The notes below the pieces were generated by a model. That model had not been told where the DNA came from. It was given only the letters and a program-made list of their open reading frames with translations, and did not search any database. DNA of 64,000 nucleotides from Clostridium_AD estertheticum_D. GTDB lineage: Bacteria; Bacillota; Clostridia; Clostridiales; Clostridiaceae. The stretch spans positions 151,460 to 215,459 of the forward strand of contig NZ_JAHLDM010000005.1 in NCBI RefSeq assembly GCF_018861295.1, written 5' to 3'. Each line of letters starts with the position of its first letter. Within the stretch, counting starts at the first letter, position 1. This document shows, piece after piece, positions 16,677 through 25,124 of the stretch. The translations under genes were made by a program, and so were the position numbers.

Positions 16677-16774
16677 AAATCATCTCCTGCGGAGCTACAT
16701 TATTAACGACTTCACAAGGAGATTTATACTCCCACCTATAGAAGCGGGAGACTAACCTTGTGAAATGTCGTTAA
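16677..16774 (-). repeat. Family 1 structured repeat, short copy
   Basis: Read on the - strand: TTAACGAC-AT-TTCACAAGG pairs with CCTTGTGAA-GTCGTTAA. The loop contains a second hairpin, CTCCCGCTTCTATAGGTGGGAG-like (two 8-base arms), followed by the tail GCAGGAGATGATTT. The G-C pair of the copy at 22769 is swapped to C-G here, so pairing is preserved. No ORF is present. Confidence 0.75.
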
Positions 16775-16831
16775 AGATATAAAAAACTCTTGCATTTTAT
16801 TATAAAACGTGATAAGATTTAAATGTATTTT

Positions 16832-16907
16832 AGGGGTATAGCTCAGTTGGTAGAGTAGTGGTCTCCAAAACCATTGGTTGTAGGTTCGAGCCCTACTACC
16901 CCTGCCA
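16832..16907 (+). tRNA. trnW: tRNA-Trp (anticodon CCA)
   Basis: A 76-base cloverleaf: acceptor AGGGGTA/TACCCCT, D-loop GCTCAGTTGGTAGAG, anticodon loop CTCCAAA, T-arm GGTTCGAGCC. Discriminator G and the CCA end are encoded. Confidence 0.97.
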
Positions 16908-16952
16908 TTTTTATGTTTTAGGTTTTATGTTTTTCGTCTTAAAAGTTAATAA

Positions 16953-17028
16953 AGGGGTATGGCTCAATTGGTAGAGTAGTGGTCTCCAAAACCATTGGTT
17001 GTAGGTTCGAGTCCTACTACCCCTGCCA
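16953..17028 (+). tRNA. trnW: Second tRNA-Trp (anticodon CCA)
   Basis: A tandem near-copy of the preceding tRNA, 45 bases downstream. It differs only in the D-arm region (GGCTCAATTGG) and one T-arm base (GAGTCC). CCA is encoded. Confidence 0.97.
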
Positions 17029-17031
17029 GAT

Positions 17032-17062
17032 AAAACCTGTGAAATTATTTTCACGGGTTTTT
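17032..17062 (+). terminator. Terminator of the tRNA-Trp pair
   Basis: AAAACCTGTGAAA pairs with TTTCACGGGTTTT (one G-T pair) and ends in a T run, three bases after the second tRNA. Confidence 0.88.
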
Positions 17063-17150
17063 ACGTTTTATTATAATAAAGTGTTAAATTTAATATTAAT
17101 TATTTCAAAAATAAGAAACAGGTTAAGATGCCTGCAACTGGAGGTATATA

Positions 17151-18131
17151 ATGCAACAATATGACATAGTAGTAATTGGAGGCGGTCCAGCAGGCCTTGC
17201 AGCTGCTATTTCAGCTAAAGAACATTATGAAGGTAAAGTTTTGATTTTAGAAAGAGAAAAACAATTAGGTGGAATCTTAAATCAGTGTATTCATAATGGA
17301 TTTGGTAAAAATATTTTTAGTGAGGATTTGACGGGACCAGAATTTGTACAGAAGTTTATAGATAAAATTAAGGAACTAAATATTTCATATAAATTAAACA
17401 CTACTGCTTTAAATTTAAGTGATACTAAAGAGATCAATGTTGTGAACTCTGAGATTGGAACTTTCAAAATTTGTGCGAAAACTATAATAATTGCTACAGG
17501 ATGCAGAGAGAGGCCAAGAGGATTTTCAAATCTGCCAGGTAGCAGATGTGCAGGTATTTACACTGTAGGGTGTGCACAGAAATTTGTAAATATTGAAGGC
17601 TATATGCCAGGAAAAGAAATAGTTATATTAGGCACAGGAGACATTGCATTAACAGTAGCGAGAAGGCTAACAATTGAAGGTGCAAATGTTAAGGCAGTAA
17701 TTGAGAGCAAAAACGTTATTGATGCAGTTGATAAAAAATTATGTGATTCACTAGAGGATTTCAATATACCATTAAAAATGATGCATAAGGTTGTTGATAT
17801 TCAAGGGAAAAGTAGAATCGAAGGTATTACTTTAGTAAAGATTGATAGTAATAATGAAGTTATAAATGGCAGTGAGGAACGTATTTCTTGTGATGCATTA
17901 CTTTTATCAGTAGATTTATATCCTGATAATGAACTGGCAAAGCAAGCTAGGATAGTAGTTAATTCATCAACAGGACGAATTAAATTGAATGAAAATTCAC
18001 AAACAAACATAGGTGGTATTTTTGCGTGTGGAGGGGTAGTTCAGGGGTATAATTTTCATGAAAGTGTGGTAAAACAAAGCTATGCTATAGGCAAAAGTGC
18101 ATCACTATATGCAAACAACTCTGAGATTTAA
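17151..18131 (+). CDS. FAD/NAD(P)-dependent oxidoreductase, short form
   Basis: 326 residues. The N-terminal FAD-binding Rossmann motif is VVIGGGPAGLAAAISA, followed by LGGILNQCIHNGFG, typical of the oxidoreductase encoded with GlpA-like glycerol-3-phosphate dehydrogenases and related to opine or sarcosine oxidase A subunits. A second nucleotide site is ILGTGDIALTVARRL, and the C-terminal FAD segment is GGIFACGGVVQ. Relatives I know are about 415 residues, so this copy appears shorter, and the usual partners (GlpA, DUF1667) are absent. The ATG follows CTGGAGG. Substrate is unknown. Confidence 0.8.
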   Translation: MQQYDIVVIGGGPAGLAAAISAKEHYEGKVLILEREKQLGGILNQCIHNGFGKNIFSEDLTGPEFVQKFIDKIKELNISYKLNTTALNLSDTKEINVVNSEIGTFKICAKTIIIATGCRERPRGFSNLPGSRCAGIYTVGCAQKFVNIEGYMPGKEIVILGTGDIALTVARRLTIEGANVKAVIESKNVIDAVDKKLCDSLEDFNIPLKMMHKVVDIQGKSRIEGITLVKIDSNNEVINGSEERISCDALLLSVDLYPDNELAKQARIVVNSSTGRIKLNENSQTNIGGIFACGGVVQGYNFHESVVKQSYAIGKSASLYANNSEI

Positions 18132-18150
18132 TAAAACAACAGAAATACTA

Positions 18151-18179
18151 TTGACATATTTTAATGTTAAGAATATAAT
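18151..18179 (+). promoter_or_regulatory. Sigma-A promoter of the cysteine T-box operon
   Basis: A perfect TTGACA and a perfect TATAAT separated by 17 bases, starting 20 bases after the preceding stop codon. Confidence 0.9.
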
Positions 18180-18199
18180 AAAGAAAAGTAATTCATACT

Positions 18200-18229
18200 G
18201 AAATACTAGGAAATACTAGAAAATACTAA
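18200..18229 (+). repeat. Three tandem 10-base repeats in the cys leader
   Basis: GAAATACTAG, GAAATACTAG and AAAATACTAA follow one another without gaps, between the promoter and Stem I of the T-box. Their role is unknown. Confidence 0.7.
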
Positions 18230-18254
18230 GAAGAAGGAAAGTAATATAGGAAGA

Positions 18255-18541
18255 ATTTACAGAGAGAGAGTCCAAAGTTGAGAAGACTCTTATAGGAAAA
18301 TTATATGAAGTGCCCTTTGGAGTTATGCACCGAACAAGTCATGCAATAGTTTATAACAAGTAAAAGATGTTGTTATTTATTATTGTTTGCCTCTGGTAGG
18401 CTGCATCGGGACTCACCCGTTATAGTGATAGAGCATACCGTTGTGCTTGAAAAAGTGGCGTTATAATCATTTTGGTGGTTGTAACTTAGAGTGGGACCAC
18501 GAAGTAAAACTTCGTCTCTAATAATAGAGGAAGTTTTTTTT
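18255..18541 (+). promoter_or_regulatory. T-box riboswitch controlling cysK-cysE
   Basis: A long leader precedes the T-box sequence AGAGTGGGACCACG (18488-18501). A terminator follows, AACTTCGTCTCTA with TAGAGGAAGTT and eight T (18507-18541). Stem I begins near GAGAGAGTCCAAAG. TGC codons followed by A at 18326-18328 and 18342-18344 are candidate cysteine specifiers. TGGG in the T-box could pair with the UCCA end of tRNA-Cys through a G-U pair. The downstream cysteine synthesis genes agree with a tRNA-Cys sensor. Confidence 0.85.
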
Positions 18542-18676
18542 GTACCCAAAAACATATGAAATATTACAAAAATAAACAAATATGTGTCACTTTTTCATAT
18601 TATGAGATTATACAAATGCAAAAGTATGGATAGCTTTTAAAGGAAAATTATTTATTTTAAATTGGGGGGTATTATT

Positions 18677-19588
18677 ATGATGTATAACAATGTTTTAGAT
18701 ATGATAGGTGGAACACCGGTTTTAAAGTTGAATAAACTAGTGAGTGGTGACATAGCTGATGTATATGTGAAATTAGAAAAATATAATCCAGCTGGAAGTA
18801 TAAAAGATAGGGCAGCTCTTGGTATGATAGAAAAAGCTGAAAAATTAGGATTACTAAAGGAAGGTTTTACGATAGTTGAACCAACTAGTGGAAATATGGG
18901 AATAGCTTTAGCGATGATTGGTAGAATTAAGGGATATGATGTAATTATTGTAATGCCAGATAGCATGAGTGTTGAAAGACGTAGTTTAATAAAAGCATAT
19001 GGCGCACAACTTGTCCTTACAGATGGTTCAAAGGGAATGAAGGGTGCTATAAATAAAGCAAAAGAAATATCAGACGGAGATTCTAAATTCTTTTTACCAC
19101 AACAATTTGTTAATATAGCAAATCCAGAAAAACATTATGAAACTACTGCAGAAGAAATTTTTAGTGATATAGCAGATGTAGATGTTTTTGTAGCAGGAGT
19201 CGGAACTGGTGGAACAATTACTGGAGTAGGCAGAAGATTAAAAGAATTTAATAAGGAAATTAAAGTTGTTGCAGTTGAACCAGCAAAATCGCCAGTATTA
19301 TCTGGTGGCGAACCAGGACCACATAAAATCCAAGGTATAGGAGCAGGTTTTACACCAGATATTTATGATAGTAGTGTAATTGATGAAATAATGCAAATAA
19401 CTGATGAAGAGGCTTTCGATATAGCAAAAAGGCTTGCTAAAGAGGAAGGTATATTAGTAGGAATTTCAACAGGAGCTAATGTTGCAGCAGCAATTAAACT
19501 TGCTAAAAAATTAGGTAAAGGCAAAAAAGTTGTTACAGTTGCTCCAGACGGTGGAGAAAAGTATATTTCAATGGGTATTTATGACTAA
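18677..19588 (+). CDS. cysK: Cysteine synthase A (O-acetylserine sulfhydrylase)
   Basis: 303 residues, a fold type II PLP enzyme that makes cysteine from O-acetylserine and sulfide. The PLP lysine is in NPAGSIKDRAALGMIEKA, the substrate loop is EPTSGNMGIALA and the phosphate-binding glycine loop is GVGTGGTITGVG. I chose ATG 18677, just after the GGGGGG site, over the upstream frame opening at 18662. The C-terminal residues end SMGIYD. Expression is controlled by the T-box upstream, and cysE follows after 150 bases that contain a short hairpin but no clear terminator. Confidence 0.96.
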   Translation: MMYNNVLDMIGGTPVLKLNKLVSGDIADVYVKLEKYNPAGSIKDRAALGMIEKAEKLGLLKEGFTIVEPTSGNMGIALAMIGRIKGYDVIIVMPDSMSVERRSLIKAYGAQLVLTDGSKGMKGAINKAKEISDGDSKFFLPQQFVNIANPEKHYETTAEEIFSDIADVDVFVAGVGTGGTITGVGRRLKEFNKEIKVVAVEPAKSPVLSGGEPGPHKIQGIGAGFTPDIYDSSVIDEIMQITDEEAFDIAKRLAKEEGILVGISTGANVAAAIKLAKKLGKGKKVVTVAPDGGEKYISMGIYD

Positions 19589-19738
19589 TTAGGGTAAGAT
19601 ATAAACATTTATTTCTACTCTATAGATAAAAAGCACATAGAAATAGACTAATGTGAGGGTTTAAGAACATATAAATTCATATTTAAAAATATGAATTTGT
19701 ATGTTTACAAACTATAATTCTATAGGAGGAATTAATGT

Positions 19739-20323
19739 ATGTTTAAAACGTTACGATATGATATAAATAATATATTAGAAAAGGATCCAGCAGCTAAAAA
19801 TTGGGTTGAAGTAATATTATTATATCCATGTATTCATGCTGTAATAGTATATAGAATAGCCCATATGTTATATAATCATAAAATATTTTTCTTAGCTAGA
19901 GCTATATCTCAAATAGCTAGATTTTTTACTGGAATAGAAATTCATCCAGGGGCTAAGATTGGAAAAGGATTTTTTATAGATCATGGAACGGGAGTAGTCA
20001 TTGGAGAAACTACGGAAATTGGAAACAATGTAACTTTGTACCAAGGAGTTACTTTAGGGGGAACAGGCAAGGACACTGGTAAAAGACATCCTACTTTAGG
20101 AAATGATGTTATAGTTGGCGCCGGTGCAAAGATTCTTGGTCCCATTAAAATAGGTACAGGTAGCAAAGTTGGTGCAAATGCTGTAGTTTTAAAAGATGTA
20201 TTACCAAAGGCCACTGCTGTAGGGATACCTGCTAGAGTTATTTTTGTAAATGAATTAACAATAATTGAGATTAAAGACTACGCAGGCAATACTAAAAGAA
20301 TGTACAATGATATGGTGATATAA
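19739..20323 (+). CDS. cysE: Serine O-acetyltransferase
   Basis: 194 residues. CysE acetylates serine with acetyl-CoA to give O-acetylserine for CysK. After a short helical N-terminal part, left-handed beta-helix hexapeptide repeats run from about IEIHPGAKIGKGFFIDHG through VIVGAGAKILGPIKIG and GSKVGANAVV. The catalytic His is in DHGTGVVIGE. This is the short bacterial form common in Firmicutes. The ATG follows AGGAGG by 7 bases. It sits in the T-box cysK-cysE unit and is followed 13 bases later by queG. Confidence 0.96.
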   Translation: MFKTLRYDINNILEKDPAAKNWVEVILLYPCIHAVIVYRIAHMLYNHKIFFLARAISQIARFFTGIEIHPGAKIGKGFFIDHGTGVVIGETTEIGNNVTLYQGVTLGGTGKDTGKRHPTLGNDVIVGAGAKILGPIKIGTGSKVGANAVVLKDVLPKATAVGIPARVIFVNELTIIEIKDYAGNTKRMYNDMVI

Positions 20324-20336
20324 AGGGAATGAAAAT

Positions 20337-21329
20337 ATGAGTGTTAAAGATGATATAATTAAGTTTTGCAGCATAAATGGTTTAGATGTTATAGGGTTTA
20401 GCGAATGTAGGATTTTTCATGAGCTAAATCCTTATTTTGATAAGAGAAAAAAACTAGGTCTAGAAAATGAGTTTGAAGAGAAAGAGTTAGATAAAAAGAT
20501 AAATCCATTTATATATATGGAAGATGGGAAAACTATAATTTCTATTGCATTTCCATATTTATATGATAACAATATAAGTGGAAAGGTATATTTTTCAAGT
20601 TATACTATGGGAAGAGACTATCACCTTGTATTAATCGAATACATGAAAAAGATTTGTACATATATTGAGTCTCTGGGTGCAAAAGCTATGTATTTTGTAG
20701 ACAGTAATGCGCTGCCTGAGAGGTATATCGCAAGCCTTTGTGGATTAGGATTCATAGGAAAAAATAATATGTTAATAACGAAGAGGTATGGATCATATGT
20801 TTTTTTAGGAGAAATTATAACGGATTTAGTGATAGAGCCAGATGAAAGCGTTACGCAAAAATGTGGTGATTGTGAAATATGTCTGTCATCATGTCCTACA
20901 AGTGCTATAGTTAAAGGGAAAGTTGGAATAAATAATAACTCTAATATATGTTTGTCCTATATAACTCAGAAAAAAGATATAGAGGACTTATGGTTTGAAA
21001 AACTAGATGGAAGGCTATTTGGTTGTGATACTTGCCAGAAAGTTTGCCCATACAATAAAAAGGTTGAATTAAGTCTTATTAAAGAATTTAAACCTTATGA
21101 ACATATGAAAACACCTGAGCTTAAGGTATTGATGAATATTGATAATAAATTATTTAAAGATATGTACAAAACAACTTCTTGTGGATGGAGAGGTAAAAAT
21201 ATTATTAAAAGGAATGCAATTATTAATGCGTTTATTATTGAAAAAGTTGAAATTATAGCCCTGCAGAAGGATACATCACCTTATATAAGAGATTATTATT
21301 ATAGACTTTTAAAGTTTTTCAAATTATAA
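20337..21329 (+). CDS. queG: Epoxyqueuosine reductase
   Basis: 330 residues. QueG is a cobalamin-dependent iron-sulfur enzyme that carries out the last step of queuosine synthesis in tRNA. Two 4Fe-4S motifs are visible: CGDCEICLSSCP and CDTCQKVCP. The N-terminal cobalamin-binding domain includes YFVDSNALPERYIASLCGLG with the conserved catalytic Asp. It is slightly shorter than many QueG proteins at the C-terminus, where HEAT-like repeats are reduced. It lies 13 bases after cysE and may be co-transcribed, although function is unrelated. Confidence 0.92.
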   Translation: MSVKDDIIKFCSINGLDVIGFSECRIFHELNPYFDKRKKLGLENEFEEKELDKKINPFIYMEDGKTIISIAFPYLYDNNISGKVYFSSYTMGRDYHLVLIEYMKKICTYIESLGAKAMYFVDSNALPERYIASLCGLGFIGKNNMLITKRYGSYVFLGEIITDLVIEPDESVTQKCGDCEICLSSCPTSAIVKGKVGINNNSNICLSYITQKKDIEDLWFEKLDGRLFGCDTCQKVCPYNKKVELSLIKEFKPYEHMKTPELKVLMNIDNKLFKDMYKTTSCGWRGKNIIKRNAIINAFIIEKVEIIALQKDTSPYIRDYYYRLLKFFKL

Positions 21330-21367
21330 TATTTCTATAGTCATTATTTATGAAAGGTGGAATTTAG

Positions 21368-22075
21368 ATGCTTTCGAAATCTATGTTAGGAATAATAAAT
21401 ATTTTGCCAGATAGGGTTGTATCATTTATAGCAAAATATTTATTAGATTCATATATTAACAAATATGCAAATATTAAAACTCACGGAATGGAGAAAATTA
21501 AGGATATAAAGGCGCCCATAATTTTCATATGCAATCATTTAAGTAATGCAGATGGCATAATTATGAACAGGCTATTAAAGGATAATAATGTAACTTTTGT
21601 TGCAGGGGTAAAGCTAACGGATAATAGGCTTACTAAGTTAGGTTTTTTTGTAGCGAAAACTATACAAGTACATCCTAATTCACCAGATAAAGACGCTATA
21701 TCTAAGATAGTAAGTACGCTAAAACAAGGTAATAATATTATGATGTTTCCAGAAGGAACTAGAAGTAGAAGTGGAAAGATGATAGAGGGTAAGAGAGGTC
21801 TTATATTAATGGCTAAATTATCAAAGGCGACAATTCTTCCAATGGGTATTTGGGGAACAGAAAAGTTATTACCAATTGATGAAAGTGATATGGCGTTAGA
21901 AAAATTTCATCATGCTGATGTAAATATTAGTATTGGTGATTCTATTATGATTCCAAGTAAAGATAAAGATGAAGCTCGCGATGAATACTATGATAGAGTT
22001 ATGAATGAAATAATGTCGGGTATAGCAGTGCTTCTTCCTGAGCAGTATAGGGGAGTATATTCTCAAAATAAATAG
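21368..22075 (+). CDS. plsC: 1-acyl-sn-glycerol-3-phosphate acyltransferase
   Basis: 235 residues. PlsC adds the second acyl chain to lysophosphatidic acid at the membrane. Acyltransferase block I is NHLSNAD, a clear HX4D motif, and block III is FPEGTRSRSG. The hydrophobic N-terminal part should associate with the membrane. The ATG follows GAAAGGTGG. It lies in a run of same-strand genes (queG-plsC-nth) with short gaps and no terminator between them, so it may be part of a longer unit. Confidence 0.92.
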   Translation: MLSKSMLGIINILPDRVVSFIAKYLLDSYINKYANIKTHGMEKIKDIKAPIIFICNHLSNADGIIMNRLLKDNNVTFVAGVKLTDNRLTKLGFFVAKTIQVHPNSPDKDAISKIVSTLKQGNNIMMFPEGTRSRSGKMIEGKRGLILMAKLSKATILPMGIWGTEKLLPIDESDMALEKFHHADVNISIGDSIMIPSKDKDEARDEYYDRVMNEIMSGIAVLLPEQYRGVYSQNK

Positions 22076-22089
22076 ATAAAAATAAGTAG

Positions 22090-22734
22090 GTGATTTATAT
22101 AAATAAAAAAACTATTAAAGTAGTTCTTGAAATTCTTAATGAAACATATGCAGGTGTAAAGTGTGGACTTGATTTTACAAATCATTATGAACTTTTAGTA
22201 TCAACAATATTATCAGCACAATGTACAGATGTAAGGGTTAATGTTGTTGCAAAGAAGCTATATGCAAAATATAATACTCCAGAGGCTATGATTACATTAT
22301 CAAAAGAAGAACTAGGAGAAAAAATTAAGAGCTGTGGGTTTTATAACAATAAGAGCAAAAACATTTTGGGTGCTACAAAACTTTTATTAGAAAAATATGG
22401 AGCCGTAGTGCCTAGTACTATGGAAGAACTAATACAGCTTCCAGGAGTTGGGAGAAAAACTGCCAATGTAGTCCTATCAAATGCATTCGGAATCCCAGCT
22501 ATTGCTGTAGACACTCATGTTTTTAGAGTTTCGAAAAGAATTGGACTTGCCTCGGGGAAAACTGTTGAAATTGTAGAACAAGAGCTTATGAAAAATATTC
22601 CAAGAAAAATGTGGAGTGATGCTCATCATTTTATTATATGGCATGGGCGAGAAATATGTAAGGCTAGGAAACCTAATTGTGAGGTATGTCCTATAGCACC
22701 TTATTGCGAATTTTTAAATGGGAAATCTAAGTGA
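22090..22734 (+). CDS. nth: Endonuclease III
   Basis: 214 residues. Nth is a DNA glycosylase/AP lyase that removes oxidised pyrimidines. The helix-hairpin-helix is LPGVGRKTANVV with the catalytic Lys, and the catalytic Asp follows in AVDTHVFRVSKRIGL. The C-terminal 4Fe-4S cluster cysteines are CKARKPNCEVCPIAPYC (spacing 6-2-5). The only start codon in the right place is GTG 22090, which overlaps the best ribosome binding site (TAGGTG), so the true start may be a nearby non-standard codon. plsC ends 14 bases upstream. Confidence 0.95.
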   Translation: MIYINKKTIKVVLEILNETYAGVKCGLDFTNHYELLVSTILSAQCTDVRVNVVAKKLYAKYNTPEAMITLSKEELGEKIKSCGFYNNKSKNILGATKLLLEKYGAVVPSTMEELIQLPGVGRKTANVVLSNAFGIPAIAVDTHVFRVSKRIGLASGKTVEIVEQELMKNIPRKMWSDAHHFIIWHGREICKARKPNCEVCPIAPYCEFLNGKSK

Positions 22735-22768
22735 TTATTATAATTACAGATAATAATAAGGAGCTTTC

Positions 22769-22902
22769 TTAATGACATTTCAGAAGGAAAGTCTCCCACT
22801 TCTATAAGTGGGAGTTATATACCCTAACAAATAGAAAACTTTAGTGGGAATATAAATCTCCTTCTGAAGTCGTTAATATTTCAGCGACCCAGGAGATGAT
22901 TT
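22769..22902 (+). repeat. Family 1 structured repeat, long copy
   Basis: TTAATGAC-AT-TTCAGAAGG pairs with CCTTCTGAA-GTCGTTAA, enclosing a hairpin with arms CTCCCACTT and AAGTGGGAG and about 45 further bases. After the stem comes the tail AGCGACCCAGGAGATGATTT (22883-22902), also found alone at 31947 and, shortened, at 39329. The AAATCTCC just before the right arm could pair with GGAGAT in the tail, giving an alternative fold. No ORF is present. Confidence 0.78.
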
Positions 22903-22936
22903 GATATCAGTGAAAGAAGAATAGTTAAGGATACAT

Positions 22937-23018
22937 AAAGAAAGTGTATATTGGTTAAAATGTTTTAAAATCTTTTATCAAAGATTTATGCATTTATGCT
23001 AATATGTGCTTTCTTTTT
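22937..23018 (+). terminator. Long hairpin with T tail upstream of the DUF1836 gene
   Basis: AAAGAAAGTGTATATT pairs with AATATGTGCTTTCTTT through several G-T pairs, around a large loop with its own small stem, and ends in CTTTTT. It may end transcription from nth. Confidence 0.5.
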
Positions 23019-23086
23019 ATATAATTATACTGGTAATTATAGATTCAGTGTAATTAATGCTATATAATGAAGGTGAGGTGGAGTGA

Positions 23087-23677
23087 ATGAATTATAATGA
23101 GGAAACTTTAAGTAAACTGGTTGAAGAAATTATAGGTGCAAAAGATATTAGTTTAGTAGAAATACCATGTGTGGACTTATATATGGATCAGGTTACAACC
23201 TTTTTTAATGAAAAGCTTGGAAGTCTTAAAAGAAATGAAGAGGATAAAATCCTTACAAAAACAATGATTAACAACTACACTAAAGGTAAAGTTTTGATGC
23301 CAGCGAAAAATAAAAAATATACTAATGAGCATATTATTTTACTTACACTTATTTATAATTTGAAGCAAACTATATCAATTAGTGATATTAATACTTTATT
23401 TGATCCTATTATTGATATAAAAGCCCCACAAAGCATAAGTGTACCATTAGGTGATTTATATAATGATTTTTTAGATATTAAAGAGGTACAAAATAAAGAG
23501 TTTGCACGAGATATAGATAAAGATGCTAAATTTATAAAAGAAAAAATTAAAGAAATGGGAAAAGAAGGCGGAGAGTTATTAGAATTAATATTAATGATCC
23601 TGTTGCTTACCAATAAAGCAAATATGCAAAAGAGAATGGCAGAAAAATTGATTGATAATTTTTTAAAAAAAGAATAA
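23087..23677 (+). CDS. DUF1836 domain protein, probable regulator
   Basis: 196 residues, cytoplasmic. The segment around LTKTMINNYTKGKVLMPAKNKKYTNEHIILLTLIYNLKQT fits DUF1836, a Firmicutes family with a MerR-like winged-helix start that is presumed to bind DNA. No catalytic motif is visible. The C-terminal part is helical and ends in hydrophobic ELILMILLLTNKANMQK. The ATG follows AGGTGGAG. The gene is 31 bases upstream of pepT and may be co-transcribed. A target is unknown. Confidence 0.8.
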   Translation: MNYNEETLSKLVEEIIGAKDISLVEIPCVDLYMDQVTTFFNEKLGSLKRNEEDKILTKTMINNYTKGKVLMPAKNKKYTNEHIILLTLIYNLKQTISISDINTLFDPIIDIKAPQSISVPLGDLYNDFLDIKEVQNKEFARDIDKDAKFIKEKIKEMGKEGGELLELILMILLLTNKANMQKRMAEKLIDNFLKKE

Positions 23678-23707
23678 TAAATCATTAAAAAATAGGGAGA
23701 TGGCAAT

Positions 23708-24934
23708 ATGTCAAAAGTTGTAGAAAATTTTCTGAAATATATAAGTTATGATACTAAATCTGATGAGGAATCAATAACTGTTCCAAGTACAATTGGACAA
23801 ATGGTACTTGCTAAAGAATTAGTTATGCAGTTAAAAGAAATGGGACTAAAGGAAGCAAGCGTAGATGATAATGGTTACGTAATGGCAACTATTGAATCTA
23901 ATGTAGAAAAAATAGTACCGACTATAGGATTTATAGCTCATATGGATACTGCACCAGATATCTCTGGTAAAGACGTTAAGCCTAAATTTGTTTACAATTA
24001 TGATGGAGAAGATATTATATTAAATAAAGAAAAGAATATAGTATTATCTCCAAAGGATTTCCCGGAATTAAAGAATTACATAGGGAAAACTATTATTACA
24101 ACAGATGGAACAACACTTCTAGGGGCTGATGATAAAGCGGGAATTGCAGAGATAATGGCAGCAACAGAGTATTTAATGCAGAATCCTAATATTAAGCATG
24201 GTAAAATTCGTATTGGATTTACACCAGATGAAGAAGTTGGTCGTGGTGCGGATATTTTTGATGTGAAAAAATTTGGTGCAGACTTTGCATATACAATGGA
24301 CGGTGGACTTATTGGTGAGCTAGAGTACGAAAACTTTAATGCTGCAGGAGTAAAAATTTCTATTCACGGAAGAAACGTTCATCCAGGCAGCGCAAAGGGA
24401 AAAATGATTCATTCATCGCTTATTGCAAATGAGTTTATAAACTCAATGCCACAAAACGAGACTCCAGCAACTACAGAAGGGTATGAGGGATTCTATCACT
24501 TGATTAGTATTAATGGTGAGGTTGAGGAAACAAAACTTCAATATATCATAAGAGATTTTGATAGTGAAAATTTTGAAAATAGGAAGATATTTATTAAAAA
24601 TATAGCTGATAAATTAAATGACAAATACAGTAGCGCATCAGTTGAATTAGAAATTAAGGATCAATATTTTAACATGAAGGAAAAAATAGAGCCAGTTAAG
24701 CATATAGTAGATACAGCGTTTTTGGCCTTGAAGGAAGTGGGGGTAAATCCTATAATGCAACCTATTAGAGGTGGAACAGATGGCGCCAGGCTTTCATTTA
24801 TGGGACTACCTACACCTAATATATTTGCTGGTGGACATAATTTTCATGGCAAATATGAATTTATACCTACATTTGCTATGGAAAAGGCTGTTGATGTAAT
24901 ATTAAAAATAGTTGAGTTGTATGCTAGCAAATAA
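23708..24934 (+). CDS. pepT: Peptidase T (tripeptide aminopeptidase)
   Basis: 408 residues, an M20B metallopeptidase that removes the N-terminal residue of tripeptides in the cytoplasm. Zinc ligands are visible in order: AHMDTAPD (His, Asp), GADDKAG (bridging Asp), TPDEEVGRG (catalytic Glu-Glu), YTMDGG (Asp) and the late His in FAGGHNFHGKYEF. The dimerisation domain sits between about residues 205 and 315. The ATG follows GGGAG. It lies just after the DUF1836 gene. Length matches the family. Confidence 0.96.
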   Translation: MSKVVENFLKYISYDTKSDEESITVPSTIGQMVLAKELVMQLKEMGLKEASVDDNGYVMATIESNVEKIVPTIGFIAHMDTAPDISGKDVKPKFVYNYDGEDIILNKEKNIVLSPKDFPELKNYIGKTIITTDGTTLLGADDKAGIAEIMAATEYLMQNPNIKHGKIRIGFTPDEEVGRGADIFDVKKFGADFAYTMDGGLIGELEYENFNAAGVKISIHGRNVHPGSAKGKMIHSSLIANEFINSMPQNETPATTEGYEGFYHLISINGEVEETKLQYIIRDFDSENFENRKIFIKNIADKLNDKYSSASVELEIKDQYFNMKEKIEPVKHIVDTAFLALKEVGVNPIMQPIRGGTDGARLSFMGLPTPNIFAGGHNFHGKYEFIPTFAMEKAVDVILKIVELYASK

Positions 24935-25124
24935 TATGAGTGAATATCGATTAGTTAAAAGTTTGTTCACAAGTTTGTCACCAAATTGCAATATAGATGT
25001 TTTAAAATATAATTAAAGATAAAACATGATCTGGTCTATAAAAAGATATAAATAAGTCATATTTTATATGATAATAATAGTTAATAGCTGATTTACCCTG
25101 GAAAATAAATAAGGAGGGAAAAGT

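Noticed and set aside
18200..18229. Three tandem repeats as a CRISPR remnant
   Set aside because: Units are only 10 bases, adjacent without spacers, and no cas gene is present.
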